Below, in pieces: positions 1 through 9,301 of a stretch of 64,000 nt of DNA. The notes below the pieces were generated by a model. The model was not told the origin of the DNA. It did no database searches and saw only the letters and a program-made list of their open reading frames with translations. Origin of the DNA: Pseudomonas sp. UBA6562 (GTDB lineage Bacteria; Pseudomonadota; Gammaproteobacteria; Pseudomonadales; Pseudomonadaceae); contig NZ_DJJS01000008.1 in NCBI RefSeq assembly GCF_002434265.1, positions 186,001 through 250,000 of the forward strand. The letters run 5' to 3'. Position numbers and translations under genes: made by a program. Position 1 is the first letter of the stretch. Every line of letters begins with the position of its first letter.

Positions 1-2
1 GC

Positions 3-539
3 CAGGCGAGCGAGGCGAACCTGGGCTGCATGCTGGGCAGTCTGCTGGTGCGCGACCCCAAGGACACCCTGGAGGTATTCGGGGGCGACGACCTCAACCT
101 GCGCGAGGGGTACCGCGCGCTGGTCGGCGCCCTGGAGCGCGATCCGGCCATCCTGCAGCGCGAACCGCTGCGCTATGCGCTGTCGATGCTGAATCTGGAG
201 CGGCAGTTGGCCAAGCGCGGCGACATGCTCGAACTGATCGGCAAGCGCCTGCCGCAGATCCAGTCACAGGCCGACCACTTCGGGCTGGTGCACGATAACG
301 TCATCGCTTCCAGCGGCGCGCTGTACCAGGACACCCTCAGCACCTTGCGCCAGCGCATCCAGGTGCATGGCGACTCGCGCTTCCTGCAACAGGCCAACAA
401 CGCTTCGAAGATCCGGGCGCTGCTGCTGGCCGGGATTCGTGCGGCGCGGCTTTGGCGGCAGCTGGGCGGGCATCGCTGGCAGCTGGTGTTCAGTCGGCGC
501 AAGCTGCTCAACGAGCTGTATGACCTGATGCGCGCCTGA
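3..539 (+). CDS. hflD: HflD family protein, C-terminal part (5' end outside window)
   Basis: This is the 3' part of a gene whose start lies before the window; the frame is already open at base 3. About 178 residues are visible, most of a family that is usually a little over 200 residues. The protein is helical, with blocks such as SLLVRDPKD, YALSMLNLERQL and KIRALLLAGIRAARLW that are typical of HflD. In E. coli HflD is a peripheral membrane protein that affects lambda lysogenisation by binding CII; its housekeeping role is not settled. The position directly upstream of purB is the usual one in gammaproteobacteria and supports the name. A short hairpin without a U tract follows the stop, at about 554-586. 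Confidence 0.88.
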   Translation, partial: QASEANLGCMLGSLLVRDPKDTLEVFGGDDLNLREGYRALVGALERDPAILQREPLRYALSMLNLERQLAKRGDMLELIGKRLPQIQSQADHFGLVHDNVIASSGALYQDTLSTLRQRIQVHGDSRFLQQANNASKIRALLLAGIRAARLWRQLGGHRWQLVFSRRKLLNELYDLMRA

Positions 540-751
540 CCCCCCTCTCTTCAACGCCTACAAACCCCAGCGCTGTAGGAAGGCGTGTCTATAACGGGGC
601 ACCTATGGCGCCGGCCGCCTGCCTGCGCTCAGCCATCCGCCTCCAGCGCTTGGTGGTTCGCGTCCGTGACCTTCGGTCCGCCACAAGACGCGGGGAGCAA
701 ATTCGTGTACGATGTGCGCCCTCCAAAAGCCCGACTGTCCGAGAACACCCC

Positions 752-2122
752 ATGCAGCTCTCCTCGCTCACTGCGGTTTCCCCTGTAGACGGCCGCTACG
801 CCGGCAAAACCCAGGCCTTGCGCCCCATCTTCAGCGAGTACGGCCTGATCCGTTTCCGCGCCCTGGTCGAGGTGCGCTGGCTCCAGCGCCTGGCCGCCCA
901 TCCGCAGATCGCTGAAGTCCCGGCCTTCTCCGCCGAAGCCAACGCCGTGCTCGACGCACTGGCCAACGACTTCCAGCTGGAGCATGCCGAGCGCGTCAAG
1001 GACATCGAGCGCACCACCAACCACGACGTCAAGGCCATCGAGTACCTGCTCAAGGAGCAGGCCGCGAAATTGCCGGAACTGGCCAAGGTCAGCGAGTTCA
1101 TCCACTTCGCCTGCACCAGCGAAGACATCAACAACCTCTCCCATGCCCTGATGCTGCGCGCCGGCCGGGACGAGGTGCTGCTGCCGCTGATGCGCCAGAT
1201 CGCCGACGCCATCCGCGCCCAGGCCCACGCCCACGCCGAAGTGCCGATGCTCTCGCGCACCCACGGCCAACCGGCCTCGCCCACCACCCTGGGCAAAGAG
1301 CTGGCCAACGTCGTCTACCGCCTGGAGCGGCAGATCGCGCAAGTGGCCGCCGTGCCGCTGCTGGGCAAGATCAACGGCGCCGTGGGCAACTACAACGCCC
1401 ACCTCTCGGCCTACTCGCAGATCGACTGGGAAGCCAACGCCCGCGCCTTCATCGAAGACGAGCTGGGGCTGCAGTTCAACCCCTACACCACGCAGATCGA
1501 GCCGCACGACTACATCGCCGAGCTGTTCGACGCCATCGCGCGCTTCAACACCATCCTCATCGACTTCGACCGTGACGTCTGGGGCTACATCTCGCTGGGC
1601 TACTTCAAGCAGAAGACCGTGGCCGGCGAAATCGGCTCTTCGACCATGCCGCACAAGGTCAACCCGATCGACTTCGAAAACTCCGAAGGCAACCTGGGCA
1701 TCGCCAACGCGCTGTTCCAGCACCTGGCCAGCAAGCTGCCGATCTCGCGCTGGCAGCGCGACCTCACCGACTCCACCGTGCTGCGCAACCTGGGCGTGGG
1801 CTTCGCCCATAGCGTCATCGCCTACGAAGCCAGCCTCAAGGGCATCGGCAAGCTGGAAATCAACACCGCGCGCATCGCCGCCGACCTGGACGCCTGCTGG
1901 GAAGTACTGGCCGAGCCGATCCAGACGGTCATGCGCCGCTTCAACATCGAAAACCCCTACGAGAAGCTCAAAGAGCTGACCCGTGGCAAAGGCATCACCC
2001 CCGAGGCCCTGCTGAACTTCATCGACGGGCTGGACATGCCTGCCGAAGCCAAGGCCGAGCTCAAGCAACTGACCCCGGCCAGCTACATCGGCAACGCCGT
2101 GGCCCAGGCCAAACGCATCTAA
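752..2122 (+). CDS. purB: Adenylosuccinate lyase
   Basis: PurB acts twice in purine synthesis: it cleaves SAICAR to AICAR and adenylosuccinate to AMP, releasing fumarate each time. The ATG at 752 gives 456 residues, the usual gammaproteobacterial length; upstream in-frame extension back to 605 lacks recognisable PurB sequence. The fumarase/aspartase superfamily signature SSTMPHKVNP is at about residues 296-305, with TSEDINN and HGQPASPT blocks upstream. The gene stands alone between hflD and roxA and is closed by a strong intrinsic terminator at 2140-2166. Confidence 0.97.
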   Translation: MQLSSLTAVSPVDGRYAGKTQALRPIFSEYGLIRFRALVEVRWLQRLAAHPQIAEVPAFSAEANAVLDALANDFQLEHAERVKDIERTTNHDVKAIEYLLKEQAAKLPELAKVSEFIHFACTSEDINNLSHALMLRAGRDEVLLPLMRQIADAIRAQAHAHAEVPMLSRTHGQPASPTTLGKELANVVYRLERQIAQVAAVPLLGKINGAVGNYNAHLSAYSQIDWEANARAFIEDELGLQFNPYTTQIEPHDYIAELFDAIARFNTILIDFDRDVWGYISLGYFKQKTVAGEIGSSTMPHKVNPIDFENSEGNLGIANALFQHLASKLPISRWQRDLTDSTVLRNLGVGFAHSVIAYEASLKGIGKLEINTARIAADLDACWEVLAEPIQTVMRRFNIENPYEKLKELTRGKGITPEALLNFIDGLDMPAEAKAELKQLTPASYIGNAVAQAKRI

Positions 2123-2139
2123 GCGACCCGTCGCGCCTA

Positions 2140-2166
2140 ACGCCCGGCCTCGCCGGGCGTTTTTAT
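2140..2166 (+). terminator. Intrinsic terminator after purB
   Basis: A perfect 9-bp stem (ACGCCCGGC / GCCGGGCGT) with a 3-nt loop is followed by TTTTATT, starting 18 bases after the purB stop codon. It separates purB from roxA. Confidence 0.9.
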
Positions 2167-2203
2167 TGGCGAACGAAAATCTTCTTTTTTCAATAGGTTG
2201 AAC

Positions 2204-3370
2204 ATGAATTCTGATACTCCACTGCAGCTGCTGGGCGGCTTGACGGCGCGCGAATTTCTGCGTGATTACTGGCAGAAGAAGCCTCTGCTGGTACGCCAGG
2301 CCTTCAGCGATTTCGAGAGCCCGATCGACCCGGACGAGCTGGCCGGCTTGGCGCTGGAGGAGGAAGTCGAATCGCGCCTGGTGCTCGAACACGGCGAGCG
2401 TCCCTGGGAGTTGCGCCGCGGCCCGTTCGCCGAAGATGCCTTCGCCGATCTGCCCGAGCGCGACTGGACACTGCTGGTACAGGCAGTAGACCAGTTCGTG
2501 CCGGAAGTGGCGGAGCTGCTGGAGCACTTCCGCTTCCTGCCGAGCTGGCGCATCGACGACGTGATGATTAGCTACGCCGCCCCTGGCGGCAGCGTCGGCC
2601 CGCACTTCGACAACTACGATGTGTTCTTGCTGCAAGGCCATGGCAAGCGCAACTGGAAACTGGGGCAGATGTGCGACAGCGACAGCGCCCTGCTCGACCA
2701 CGCCGACCTGCGCATCCTGGCCGACTTCGAGCAGTCCGAGGAGATGGTGCTCGAACCGGGCGACATGCTCTACCTGCCGCCGCGTCTGGCCCACTACGGT
2801 GTGGCCGAAGACGCTTGCCTGACCTACTCGGTCGGCTTCCGCGCGCCGAGCGCGGCCGAAGTGCTGACGCATTTCACCGACTTCCTCAGCCAGTTCCTGC
2901 CGGATGAGGCGCGCTACAGCGACGCCGACGCGCAGCCGGTGAACGATCCGCACCAGATCCAGCACGATGCGCTGGACCGCCTCAAAGCGCTGCTGGCCGA
3001 GCACATGGGCGACGAGCGTCTGCTGCTGACCTGGTTCGGCCAGTTCATGACCGAGCCGCGCTACCCCGAGCAGGTCACCGGCGAGGCGCTGAGCGACGCC
3101 GACCTGTTCGCCGCCTTGGAGCAAGGTGCGCTGTTGATCCGCAACCCCAGCGCACGCATGGCCTGGTCGGAAATGGACGCCGATCTGGTGCTGTTCGCCA
3201 GCGGCCAGAGCCGACTGCTGTCCGGTCACCTGCGCGAACTGCTCAAGCTGATCTGCGCCGCCGACGCCCTGCACAGCGACAATCTGGAGCCATGGCTGCA
3301 GGACGAGGAAGCCACGCAGCTGCTGTGCCAGCTCGTCCAGCAAGGCAGCTTGGGGTTCGCCGATGAATAA
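2204..3370 (+). CDS. roxA: Ribosomal protein uL16 arginine hydroxylase (JmjC/cupin oxygenase)
   Basis: RoxA (YcfD) is a 2-oxoglutarate/Fe(II) oxygenase that hydroxylates an arginine of ribosomal protein L16. The facial triad is visible: H134 and D136 in GPHFDNYD and H197 in LAHYGV. A winged-helix-like C-terminal segment follows, as in the family. The ATG at 2204 gives 388 residues; a TTG two codons upstream is in frame but less likely. The 3' end overlaps the next gene by 8 bp, so a GNAT gene is translationally coupled to it. The reaction needs oxygen. Confidence 0.92.
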   Translation: MNSDTPLQLLGGLTAREFLRDYWQKKPLLVRQAFSDFESPIDPDELAGLALEEEVESRLVLEHGERPWELRRGPFAEDAFADLPERDWTLLVQAVDQFVPEVAELLEHFRFLPSWRIDDVMISYAAPGGSVGPHFDNYDVFLLQGHGKRNWKLGQMCDSDSALLDHADLRILADFEQSEEMVLEPGDMLYLPPRLAHYGVAEDACLTYSVGFRAPSAAEVLTHFTDFLSQFLPDEARYSDADAQPVNDPHQIQHDALDRLKALLAEHMGDERLLLTWFGQFMTEPRYPEQVTGEALSDADLFAALEQGALLIRNPSARMAWSEMDADLVLFASGQSRLLSGHLRELLKLICAADALHSDNLEPWLQDEEATQLLCQLVQQGSLGFADE

Positions 3371-3800
3371 GATCCGTGTGCGCACAGCCGACTGGCAGCA
3401 GGACAATGCCGAGCTGCGCCGCATCCGCGAAGCGGTGTTCGTCGCCGAGCAACAGGTGCCGCCGGAGCTCGAATGGGACGCCGACGACCAGGGCGCCGTG
3501 CATTTCCTGGCGCTCGAAGGCGACTACCCGGTAGGCACGGCCCGCCTGCTGGCCGACGGCACCATCGGCCGCGTCGCGGTGCTCAAGGACTGGCGCGGCC
3601 TGAAGGTCGGCGATGCGTTGATGCAGGCGGCGATCCGGGAGGCCGAAGCGCGCCAGCTGACGCCGCAGAAGCTCAGCGCCCAGGTGCATGCCACGGCGTT
3701 CTACGAGCGCCTGGGCTTTCGCGTGGTGAGCGAGGAGTTCCTCGAAGCCGGCATTCCACATGTGGACATGGTACGCGAGGCAGCCGAGCCACTCGGCTGA
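3363..3800 (+). CDS. GNAT family N-acetyltransferase
   Basis: This 145-residue protein has the GNAT fold: the acetyl-CoA block is around IGRVAVLKDWRGLKVGDALM (about residues 67-86), and the C-terminal block is AQVHATAFYERLGF. It resembles ElaA-like small acetyltransferases. The start codon lies inside the roxA 3' end (8-bp overlap), so the two are probably co-translated. The substrate cannot be told from sequence; the coupling to a ribosomal protein modifier is suggestive but not evidence of a ribosomal target. Confidence 0.85.
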   Translation: MNKIRVRTADWQQDNAELRRIREAVFVAEQQVPPELEWDADDQGAVHFLALEGDYPVGTARLLADGTIGRVAVLKDWRGLKVGDALMQAAIREAEARQLTPQKLSAQVHATAFYERLGFRVVSEEFLEAGIPHVDMVREAAEPLG

Positions 3801-3871
3801 ACGCCGCCAGACATGAGGGCCGCCATGCGGCCCCGATCCACGTGCACGCTTATTCCTGTTGCAATATAAAG

Positions 3872-3887
3872 CTGTACATCCATCCAG
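3872..3887. promoter_or_regulatory. LexA-like SOS box upstream of topB
   Basis: CTGTACATCCATCCAG fits CTG-N10-CAG and agrees with the LexA consensus CTGTATATATATACAG at 12 of 16 positions. A TATAAA hexamer at 3865-3870 could be the -10 element, which would place the box over the start of transcription. The box lies 72 bases before the topB start. LexA control here is inferred from the motif only. Confidence 0.4.
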
Positions 3888-3958
3888 ATAAAACTTGCCT
3901 ACGCGCTCTGGGTTGCGCATCCTAGCAGCCATGATTTCCTGACGAAGCGTTTCCGGTC

Positions 3959-5932
3959 ATGCGCGTGTTTCTGTGTGAAAAACCCTCCCAGGCCAAGGAC
4001 ATCGCCAAGGTCCTCGGCGCCCATCGTCGTGGCGATGGCTGCTGGCAAGGCACCGACGTGTGCGTCACCTGGTGCATCGGCCACCTGCTCGAAACCGCGC
4101 CGCCCGATACCTACGACGCCCGCTACAAACGCTGGGTGCTCGAAGACCTGCCGATCATCCCCGAACACTGGAAGATGCTGGTCAAGCCCAAGACCGCCAG
4201 CCAGTTCAAGGTGGTCAAGCAATTGCTCAAGCAGGCCCGAGAGCTGGTGATCGCGACCGACGCCGACCGCGAAGGCGAAATGATCGCCCGCGAACTAGTG
4301 GAGCACTGCCGCTACCGCGGCCCGATCAAGCGCTTGTGGCTGTCGGCGCTGGACGACGCCTCGATCCGCAAGGCCCTGGAGCGCCTGCTGCCCGGCGAGG
4401 AGACCTTCAACCTCTACCACTCGGCGCTGGGCCGTTCGCGCGCCGACTGGCTGATCGGCATGAACATGAGCCGCCTGTTCACGTTGCTAGGCCGCCAATC
4501 CGGCTATCAGGGCGTGCTTCCGGTGGGCCGGGTGCAAACCCCGACGCTGCGCATGGTGGTCGATCGCGACCGCAGCATCACGCAGTTCGTACCGGTGGAG
4601 TTCTGGGCCATCGAGGTGCAGCTGGGCCATGCCGGCCAGTTCTTCACCGCGCAGTGGCGGGCGCCGGAAGAGACCAGCGACGACCAAGGGCGCTGCCTGA
4701 GCAAAGCGGTCGCGCAGGCCGCGGCGGACGCCATGCAAGCCGCCGGCATCGCCCATGTCAGCAAGATCGACACCGAACGGGTACGCGAAGTGGCGCCCCT
4801 GCCCTTCGACCTCGGTACCCTGCAGGAGGTGTGCTCGAAAAAGCTCGGCCTGGGCGCCCAGGAAACCCTCGACATCGCCCAGGCGCTGTACGAAACCCAC
4901 AAGCTGATCACCTACCCGCGCAGCGACTGCGGCTACCTGCCACTCAGCCAGCACAGCGAGGCGGCCGGCATCCTCGCTGCGTTGCAACGTGCCGACGCCA
5001 GCCTCGCGCCGTTGCGGCCATACCTGGACGCCACGCGCCGCTCGCGGGCCTGGAACGACGGCAAGGTCACCGCCCACCACGGCATCATCCCCACGGCCGT
5101 GGCCAGCGACCCTTTGCGCCTGCCGAGCAAGCATAAAGCCGTGTATACGCTGGTGCGCGCCCGTTACCTGGCCCAGTTCCTGCCCAATCACGAGTTCGAC
5201 CGCACCCAGGCCGATTTCGATTGCGCGGGCCATTGCCTGCGCGCGGTGGGCAAGCAGATCGTCGAACTGGGCTGGCGTCGCGCCCTGCCCGAGGCGCTGA
5301 CGCCAAGCAAGGGCCGCGAACCGGCACCCACCCAGGTGCTCCCGGTATTGCGCCAGGGGCAGGCGTGCAGCGTCGAGCAGGTGCAACTGAAGAACCTATG
5401 GACCCAACCGCCCAAACCGCTGACCGAAGGCGATCTGATCAAGGCGATGAAGAACGTCGCCAAGCTGGTCAGCGACCCTCTGCTCAAGCAGAAGCTCAAG
5501 GACACCACCGGCATCGGCACCGAAGCGACGCGCGCCAGCATCATCCAGGGCCTGATCGACCGCGGCTATCTGAGCAAGCAAGGCAAGTCGCTGGCCGCCA
5601 CGCCCGCAGCTTATGGCCTGATCGACGCGGTTCCGCGCGCGATCGCCGACCCTGGCACCACCGCCATTTGGGAACAAGCGCTGGAGATGGTGCAAAACGG
5701 TGAGATGACCCTGGATGCGTTCGTCGAACGGCAATCGGCCTGGATGACCAAGTTGGTGCAGCGTTGCGCGGGGTTGCGCGTGGTCATCACCGGTCCGCCC
5801 TTGGGTGCGGCCGGCCAGAGCCCACCGTGGAAGAAGAAACGCGGCGCGAAGAGCAAAGGCGCATCGACCGGGTCACGTGCTTCCTCAGCGCCCTCACGGC
5901 CACGCAAGCGCAAGCCCGATGGCGATGCGTGA
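3959..5932 (+). CDS. topB: DNA topoisomerase III
   Basis: TopB is a type IA topoisomerase that decatenates replication and recombination intermediates. The N-terminal TOPRIM domain carries FLCEKPSQAKDIA and the acidic motif D101-A-D103-R-E105-G-E107. The catalytic tyrosine is Y319 in LITYPRSDCGYLP. VGRVQTPTLRMVVDRD is the conserved type IA block. The length of 657 residues is typical of pseudomonad TopB, and the C-terminus ends in a basic, Ser/Lys/Arg-rich tail likely to bind DNA. It is a single gene convergent with the next one (11 bases between stops). A LexA-like box lies upstream. Confidence 0.96.
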   Translation: MRVFLCEKPSQAKDIAKVLGAHRRGDGCWQGTDVCVTWCIGHLLETAPPDTYDARYKRWVLEDLPIIPEHWKMLVKPKTASQFKVVKQLLKQARELVIATDADREGEMIARELVEHCRYRGPIKRLWLSALDDASIRKALERLLPGEETFNLYHSALGRSRADWLIGMNMSRLFTLLGRQSGYQGVLPVGRVQTPTLRMVVDRDRSITQFVPVEFWAIEVQLGHAGQFFTAQWRAPEETSDDQGRCLSKAVAQAAADAMQAAGIAHVSKIDTERVREVAPLPFDLGTLQEVCSKKLGLGAQETLDIAQALYETHKLITYPRSDCGYLPLSQHSEAAGILAALQRADASLAPLRPYLDATRRSRAWNDGKVTAHHGIIPTAVASDPLRLPSKHKAVYTLVRARYLAQFLPNHEFDRTQADFDCAGHCLRAVGKQIVELGWRRALPEALTPSKGREPAPTQVLPVLRQGQACSVEQVQLKNLWTQPPKPLTEGDLIKAMKNVAKLVSDPLLKQKLKDTTGIGTEATRASIIQGLIDRGYLSKQGKSLAATPAAYGLIDAVPRAIADPGTTAIWEQALEMVQNGEMTLDAFVERQSAWMTKLVQRCAGLRVVITGPPLGAAGQSPPWKKKRGAKSKGASTGSRASSAPSRPRKRKPDGDA

Positions 5933-5943
5933 GAGCTCGAACC

Positions 5944-6240
5944 TTACAGACCAAGCTCTTCGGGAGTGAGCATGTCGCATTCGAAGGCGATCCAGCCGCC
6001 TTCGAGCTCGGCATGGCCATTGACGATAGGGCCGTAGTAGGCCAAGCCGTTTTCCAGCGTCACGCAGATGTGCGTGGGCGTTTCGGGGGCCGCCAGGGTG
6101 TCGACGAAATGCACCTTCTTCAGGGTTTCGGTGACCGCCTCCAAGCCGATGCGGACATGGGGGTTTTCCGAAGCCTCGACGTCACCGGCGTAGTTTTCGG
6201 TGCTGACAGTGATGGTGGCGATGTGGGGATAGGTGCTCAA
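5944..6240 (-). CDS. Conserved hypothetical protein, 98 aa
   Basis: I do not recognise a function. The frame extends upstream to 6306, but a TTG at 6240 has GAGGT placed 8 bases upstream and begins the conserved-looking sequence (STYPHIATITVSTENY), so it is chosen as the start. The protein is acidic and looks alpha/beta, with no signal peptide or membrane segment. It ends 11 bases from topB and is divergent from the next gene across 150 bp. The reading depends on TTG initiation, so the start is less certain than the frame. Confidence 0.65.
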   Translation of the reverse strand: MSTYPHIATITVSTENYAGDVEASENPHVRIGLEAVTETLKKVHFVDTLAAPETPTHICVTLENGLAYYGPIVNGHAELEGGWIAFECDMLTPEELGL

Positions 6241-6390
6241 GCGGGTCGACCTCGGTGGCAATGGGAAAGCGCTACAGGGCGCGTAGGGTACGGCAGCGCC
6301 ACGCACTTGTCTCTAGCCCGCCGATGGTCTCGCCTGCCGCGATCTGGTAGGGTGCCCGCCGATCGATGCACCACCTACGAGGACACCCGA

Positions 6391-6819
6391 GTGAGTACCG
6401 AACAACCCATGACCGCTGACTTGTTCGAGACCGACAAGCGCCTGACGCTCAAGCCCGTGGTGGAATTCAACGGCTACCTGCGCAGTGCCTTCGGCGATGG
6501 CCCCTGCACCTGCCACCGCTGCGCCGAAAACGGCGGCGAGCAGCCTGACTACAGCCATTTGCACACCTTTAGCTTCGACGGCAAAGCCGTGCATCGGCGC
6601 TTCGCCAGCACGGCGGCCAGCGATGTGCTCAATCGCCTGAAAAAGGCCTGGCTGTCCTACACCCAGAAAGACCTGCAACCCTTGGGCGTGCTGGACTTGG
6701 ACGTGCTTAAAACCTTCACAGAAAGCGCACTGCACGAGCGCTTGCTGACCCTGCTCAGCGCCAGCGGCCTGGCCATCGAAGCGCAGGGCCAGTGGCACTT
6801 GCAGGCCTTGGCGGACTGA
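6391..6819 (+). CDS. Conserved hypothetical protein with CxCxxC motif, 142 aa
   Basis: The function is unknown. The GTG at 6391 is preceded by GAGGA at good spacing and gives MSTEQPMTADLFETD. A Cys cluster, PCTCHRC, at about residue 42 could bind metal, followed by a His-containing SHLHTF block. The rest is helical. No signal peptide or membrane segment is seen. It is convergent with the SulP gene, with a 10-bp perfect hairpin between them. Confidence 0.65.
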   Translation: MSTEQPMTADLFETDKRLTLKPVVEFNGYLRSAFGDGPCTCHRCAENGGEQPDYSHLHTFSFDGKAVHRRFASTAASDVLNRLKKAWLSYTQKDLQPLGVLDLDVLKTFTESALHERLLTLLSASGLAIEAQGQWHLQALAD

Positions 6820-6829
6820 CCCGCTCGCC

Positions 6830-6857
6830 TGCACGGCGCCTCATAGCGCGCCGTGCA
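6830..6857. terminator. Hairpin between convergent genes
   Basis: A 10-bp perfect inverted repeat (TGCACGGCGC / GCGCCGTGCA, 8-nt loop) lies between two convergent genes. There is no U tract on either side, so it may be a weak or factor-assisted terminator, or a 3'-end stabiliser. Confidence 0.5.
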
Positions 6858-6866
6858 TCGCAGTGA

Positions 6867-8309
6867 TCAGTGCCGCTCGCCCGCGCGGTGCAGCAGTTTT
6901 TTGCAACGTTCGGACAGGTGCACCACACGCAAATGCTTACCGGCCTTGTCGTAGCGCTGGCGCAGGGTCTGCAACGCCGCCACGGCCGAGTAGTCGACGA
7001 AACTCAGGTGCTGACAGTCCAGCGTCACCTGGGCCGGATCGCCGGCCGGATCGAACTGATTGAGAAACGGCGCGGTGGAAGCGAAGAACAGTGTGCCGCG
7101 TACCTGGTAACGCTTGCTGCCGTCGGCCTCGATCTGACTATCGGCGTACAGCTCGCGCGCATGTTGCCAAGCGAAGTTGATGGCGGCGATGACGATGCCG
7201 AACAAGACGGCGGCGGCAAGGTCGGTCAGTACGGTCACCACCGTCACCGCAACGATGGCCAGCACGTCGCTGGCCGGCACCTTGTGCAGGACACGCAGCG
7301 AGGCCCAGGCGAAGGTCTGCTGGGCCACCACGAACATCACGCCGACCAGGGCCGCCAGCGGAATGCGCTCGATCAGCGGCGACAGGAACAGCACGAACAG
7401 CAGGATCATCACCCCCGCCACCACCCCGGACAGCCGTCCGCGACCGCCCGAACTCAAGTTGATCACCGTCTGTCCGATCATCGCGCAGCCGCCCATGCCA
7501 CCGAACAACCCAGAGACCATGTTGGCCGCACCGAGCGCCACGCACTCACGGTCCGGGAAGCCGCGGCTCTCGGTGATTTCGTCGGTCAGGTTGAGGGTCA
7601 GCAGGGTTTCCAGCAGGCCGACCATGGCCATCAGCAGCGCATAGGGCGCGATGATCCGCAGCATGTCCAGACTCCACGGCACCTGCGGCCAGGCCAGCGC
7701 CGGCAGGCCGCCGGCGATCTGCGCCATATCGCCCAGGGTGCGCGTGGGCAGGTCCAGCAGATACACCAGTAAGCCGACCCCAAGGATCGCCACCAGCGCC
7801 GGCGGCACGGTGCGGGTCAGCTTGGGCAGCACGTAGACCACCAGCATGGTCAAGGCGACCAGACCGACCATCAGATACAGTGACGTTCCGGTGAGCCAGT
7901 GCTCGCCCGTCTTGAAATGCTCGAGTTGGGCCATGGCGATGACGATCGCCAGGCCATTGACGAAGCCTAGCATGACCGGGTACGGCACCAGGCGGATAAG
8001 CTTGCCCAGGCGCAGCAGGCCGAACAGCACCATCAGCGCGCCGCCCAGCAACACGGTGGCCAGGAAATACTGCACACCGTGTTGCACCACCAGCGCGATG
8101 ATCACTACGGCCATGGAGCCGGCGGCGCCCGAGATCATGCCCGGGCGCCCGCCGAACAAAGCGGTCAGCGTACAGATGATGAAGGCGCCGTACAGGCCCA
8201 TCAGGGGATTGAGGTGGGCCACCAGGGCGAAGGCGATGCACTCGGGCACCAGGGCGAAAGCAGTGGTCAAGCCGGCCAGCAGGTCGGCGCGAAGTCGGGC
8301 GGGTTTCAT
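6867..8309 (-). CDS. SulP family anion transporter with STAS domain
   Basis: This inner-membrane SLC26/SulP-type permease likely moves sulfate, bicarbonate or another small anion. The 480-residue frame starts at the ATG at 8309, which has AGGA at good spacing. The N-terminus KPARLRADLLAGLTTAFALVPECIAFA is the family hallmark, followed by about 10-12 hydrophobic segments. The C-terminal STAS domain spans about residues 385-478, with the TLDCQHLSFVDYSAVAAL block. It is monocistronic and divergent from the gene at 8501. The substrate is not predictable. Confidence 0.9.
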   Translation of the reverse strand: MKPARLRADLLAGLTTAFALVPECIAFALVAHLNPLMGLYGAFIICTLTALFGGRPGMISGAAGSMAVVIIALVVQHGVQYFLATVLLGGALMVLFGLLRLGKLIRLVPYPVMLGFVNGLAIVIAMAQLEHFKTGEHWLTGTSLYLMVGLVALTMLVVYVLPKLTRTVPPALVAILGVGLLVYLLDLPTRTLGDMAQIAGGLPALAWPQVPWSLDMLRIIAPYALLMAMVGLLETLLTLNLTDEITESRGFPDRECVALGAANMVSGLFGGMGGCAMIGQTVINLSSGGRGRLSGVVAGVMILLFVLFLSPLIERIPLAALVGVMFVVAQQTFAWASLRVLHKVPASDVLAIVAVTVVTVLTDLAAAVLFGIVIAAINFAWQHARELYADSQIEADGSKRYQVRGTLFFASTAPFLNQFDPAGDPAQVTLDCQHLSFVDYSAVAALQTLRQRYDKAGKHLRVVHLSERCKKLLHRAGERH

Positions 8310-8500
8310 GAAGGTCCTGTAAGGGTGCGATGGCGGTCGATAGGCCTGAATACCTAGACGCGAATGCAACGAAGAGCCGCGATGTTACGGAATTTGTCAG
8401 CAAACGACCACCACACGCCTCCTTCGGGCGGGCGATGACGGGCCGCGCACGCTGCCGATAAGTTTGCCATCATGCAGCATCGCCCCTGGAGACTTGCGCC

Positions 8501-9235
8501 ATGCCGCCACTGCCCCGCTTCGCCCTCCTGCTTCTGGCCGTCAGCCTGTCCAGCCAGGCCGCCACCGAAGTCGTACCGCTGCAACACCGCACCAGCGCGC
8601 AACTGCTGCCGACGGCGCAGGCCTTCATCGGCAACGAAGGCACTGTCAGCGCCTTCGAAAACAAATTGGTGGTCAATGCCAGCCAGACCCGCATCGACGA
8701 ACTGCGCGCCCTGCTGCAACAGCTGGACACCGCCCCCAAGCGCTTGCTGATCAGCGTCGACACCGACGACAGCAACTACCAGGACAACCGCGGCAACGGC
8801 CAGGTCATTCGCCATGCCACGCACAACCGTGACGGCGGCCTGCAACAGATCCGCGCCAGCGAAGGAAAACCGGCGCTGATCCAGATGGGCCAGAGCATTC
8901 CGGTCACCAGCACCTCCAGCGACGCCTACGGACGTGTGCAGAGCGACACCGAGTACCGCAACGTCACCCAGGGTTTCTACGTCACGCCCAACATCAGCGG
9001 TAACAGCGTTCATCTGCAAATCAGCAACAATCATGACCGCATCAGCCAGGAACGTGCCGATGTAGTGAAGGTGCAGAGCAGCGACACGACGGTCACCGGC
9101 AACCTAGGCGAATGGATCACGCTGGCCGGTTTCAATCAACAGAGCCAGGCCGACCAGCGTGCTTCGTCGCGTACCTACAGCACCCAGCGTGGCGAAAACA
9201 TGACGGTGCGGGTCAAGGTCGACTTGGTTGACTAA
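8501..9235 (+). CDS. Secretin N-domain-like periplasmic protein
   Basis: A 244-residue exported protein. The first 20 residues form a signal peptide (hydrophobic FALLLLAVSLSS, likely cleavage after SQA). The next part, with FIGNEGTVSAFENKLVVNASQTRIDELRALLQQLDT, looks like a secretin short N domain. The C-terminal part, with SVHLQISNNHD and WITLAGFNQQSQ, resembles the start of a secretin channel domain, but it is too short to make a pore. GGAG lies upstream of the ATG. It stands alone, away from any secretion locus, so the partner system is unknown. Confidence 0.72.
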   Translation: MPPLPRFALLLLAVSLSSQAATEVVPLQHRTSAQLLPTAQAFIGNEGTVSAFENKLVVNASQTRIDELRALLQQLDTAPKRLLISVDTDDSNYQDNRGNGQVIRHATHNRDGGLQQIRASEGKPALIQMGQSIPVTSTSSDAYGRVQSDTEYRNVTQGFYVTPNISGNSVHLQISNNHDRISQERADVVKVQSSDTTVTGNLGEWITLAGFNQQSQADQRASSRTYSTQRGENMTVRVKVDLVD

Positions 9236-9301
9236 GCAGGGCGCCGCCTGCACTCGACCGAAGGCCCTGAAACTGACCGAAAAGTCGTATTAGACCAAAG
9301 A

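Noticed and set aside
629..3424. Very long open frame (about 930 codons) on the minus strand opposite purB and roxA
   Set aside because: It is antisense to two clear genes, has no recognisable domain, and its Gly/Gln/Val/His-rich composition is typical of the shadow frame of GC-rich codons.
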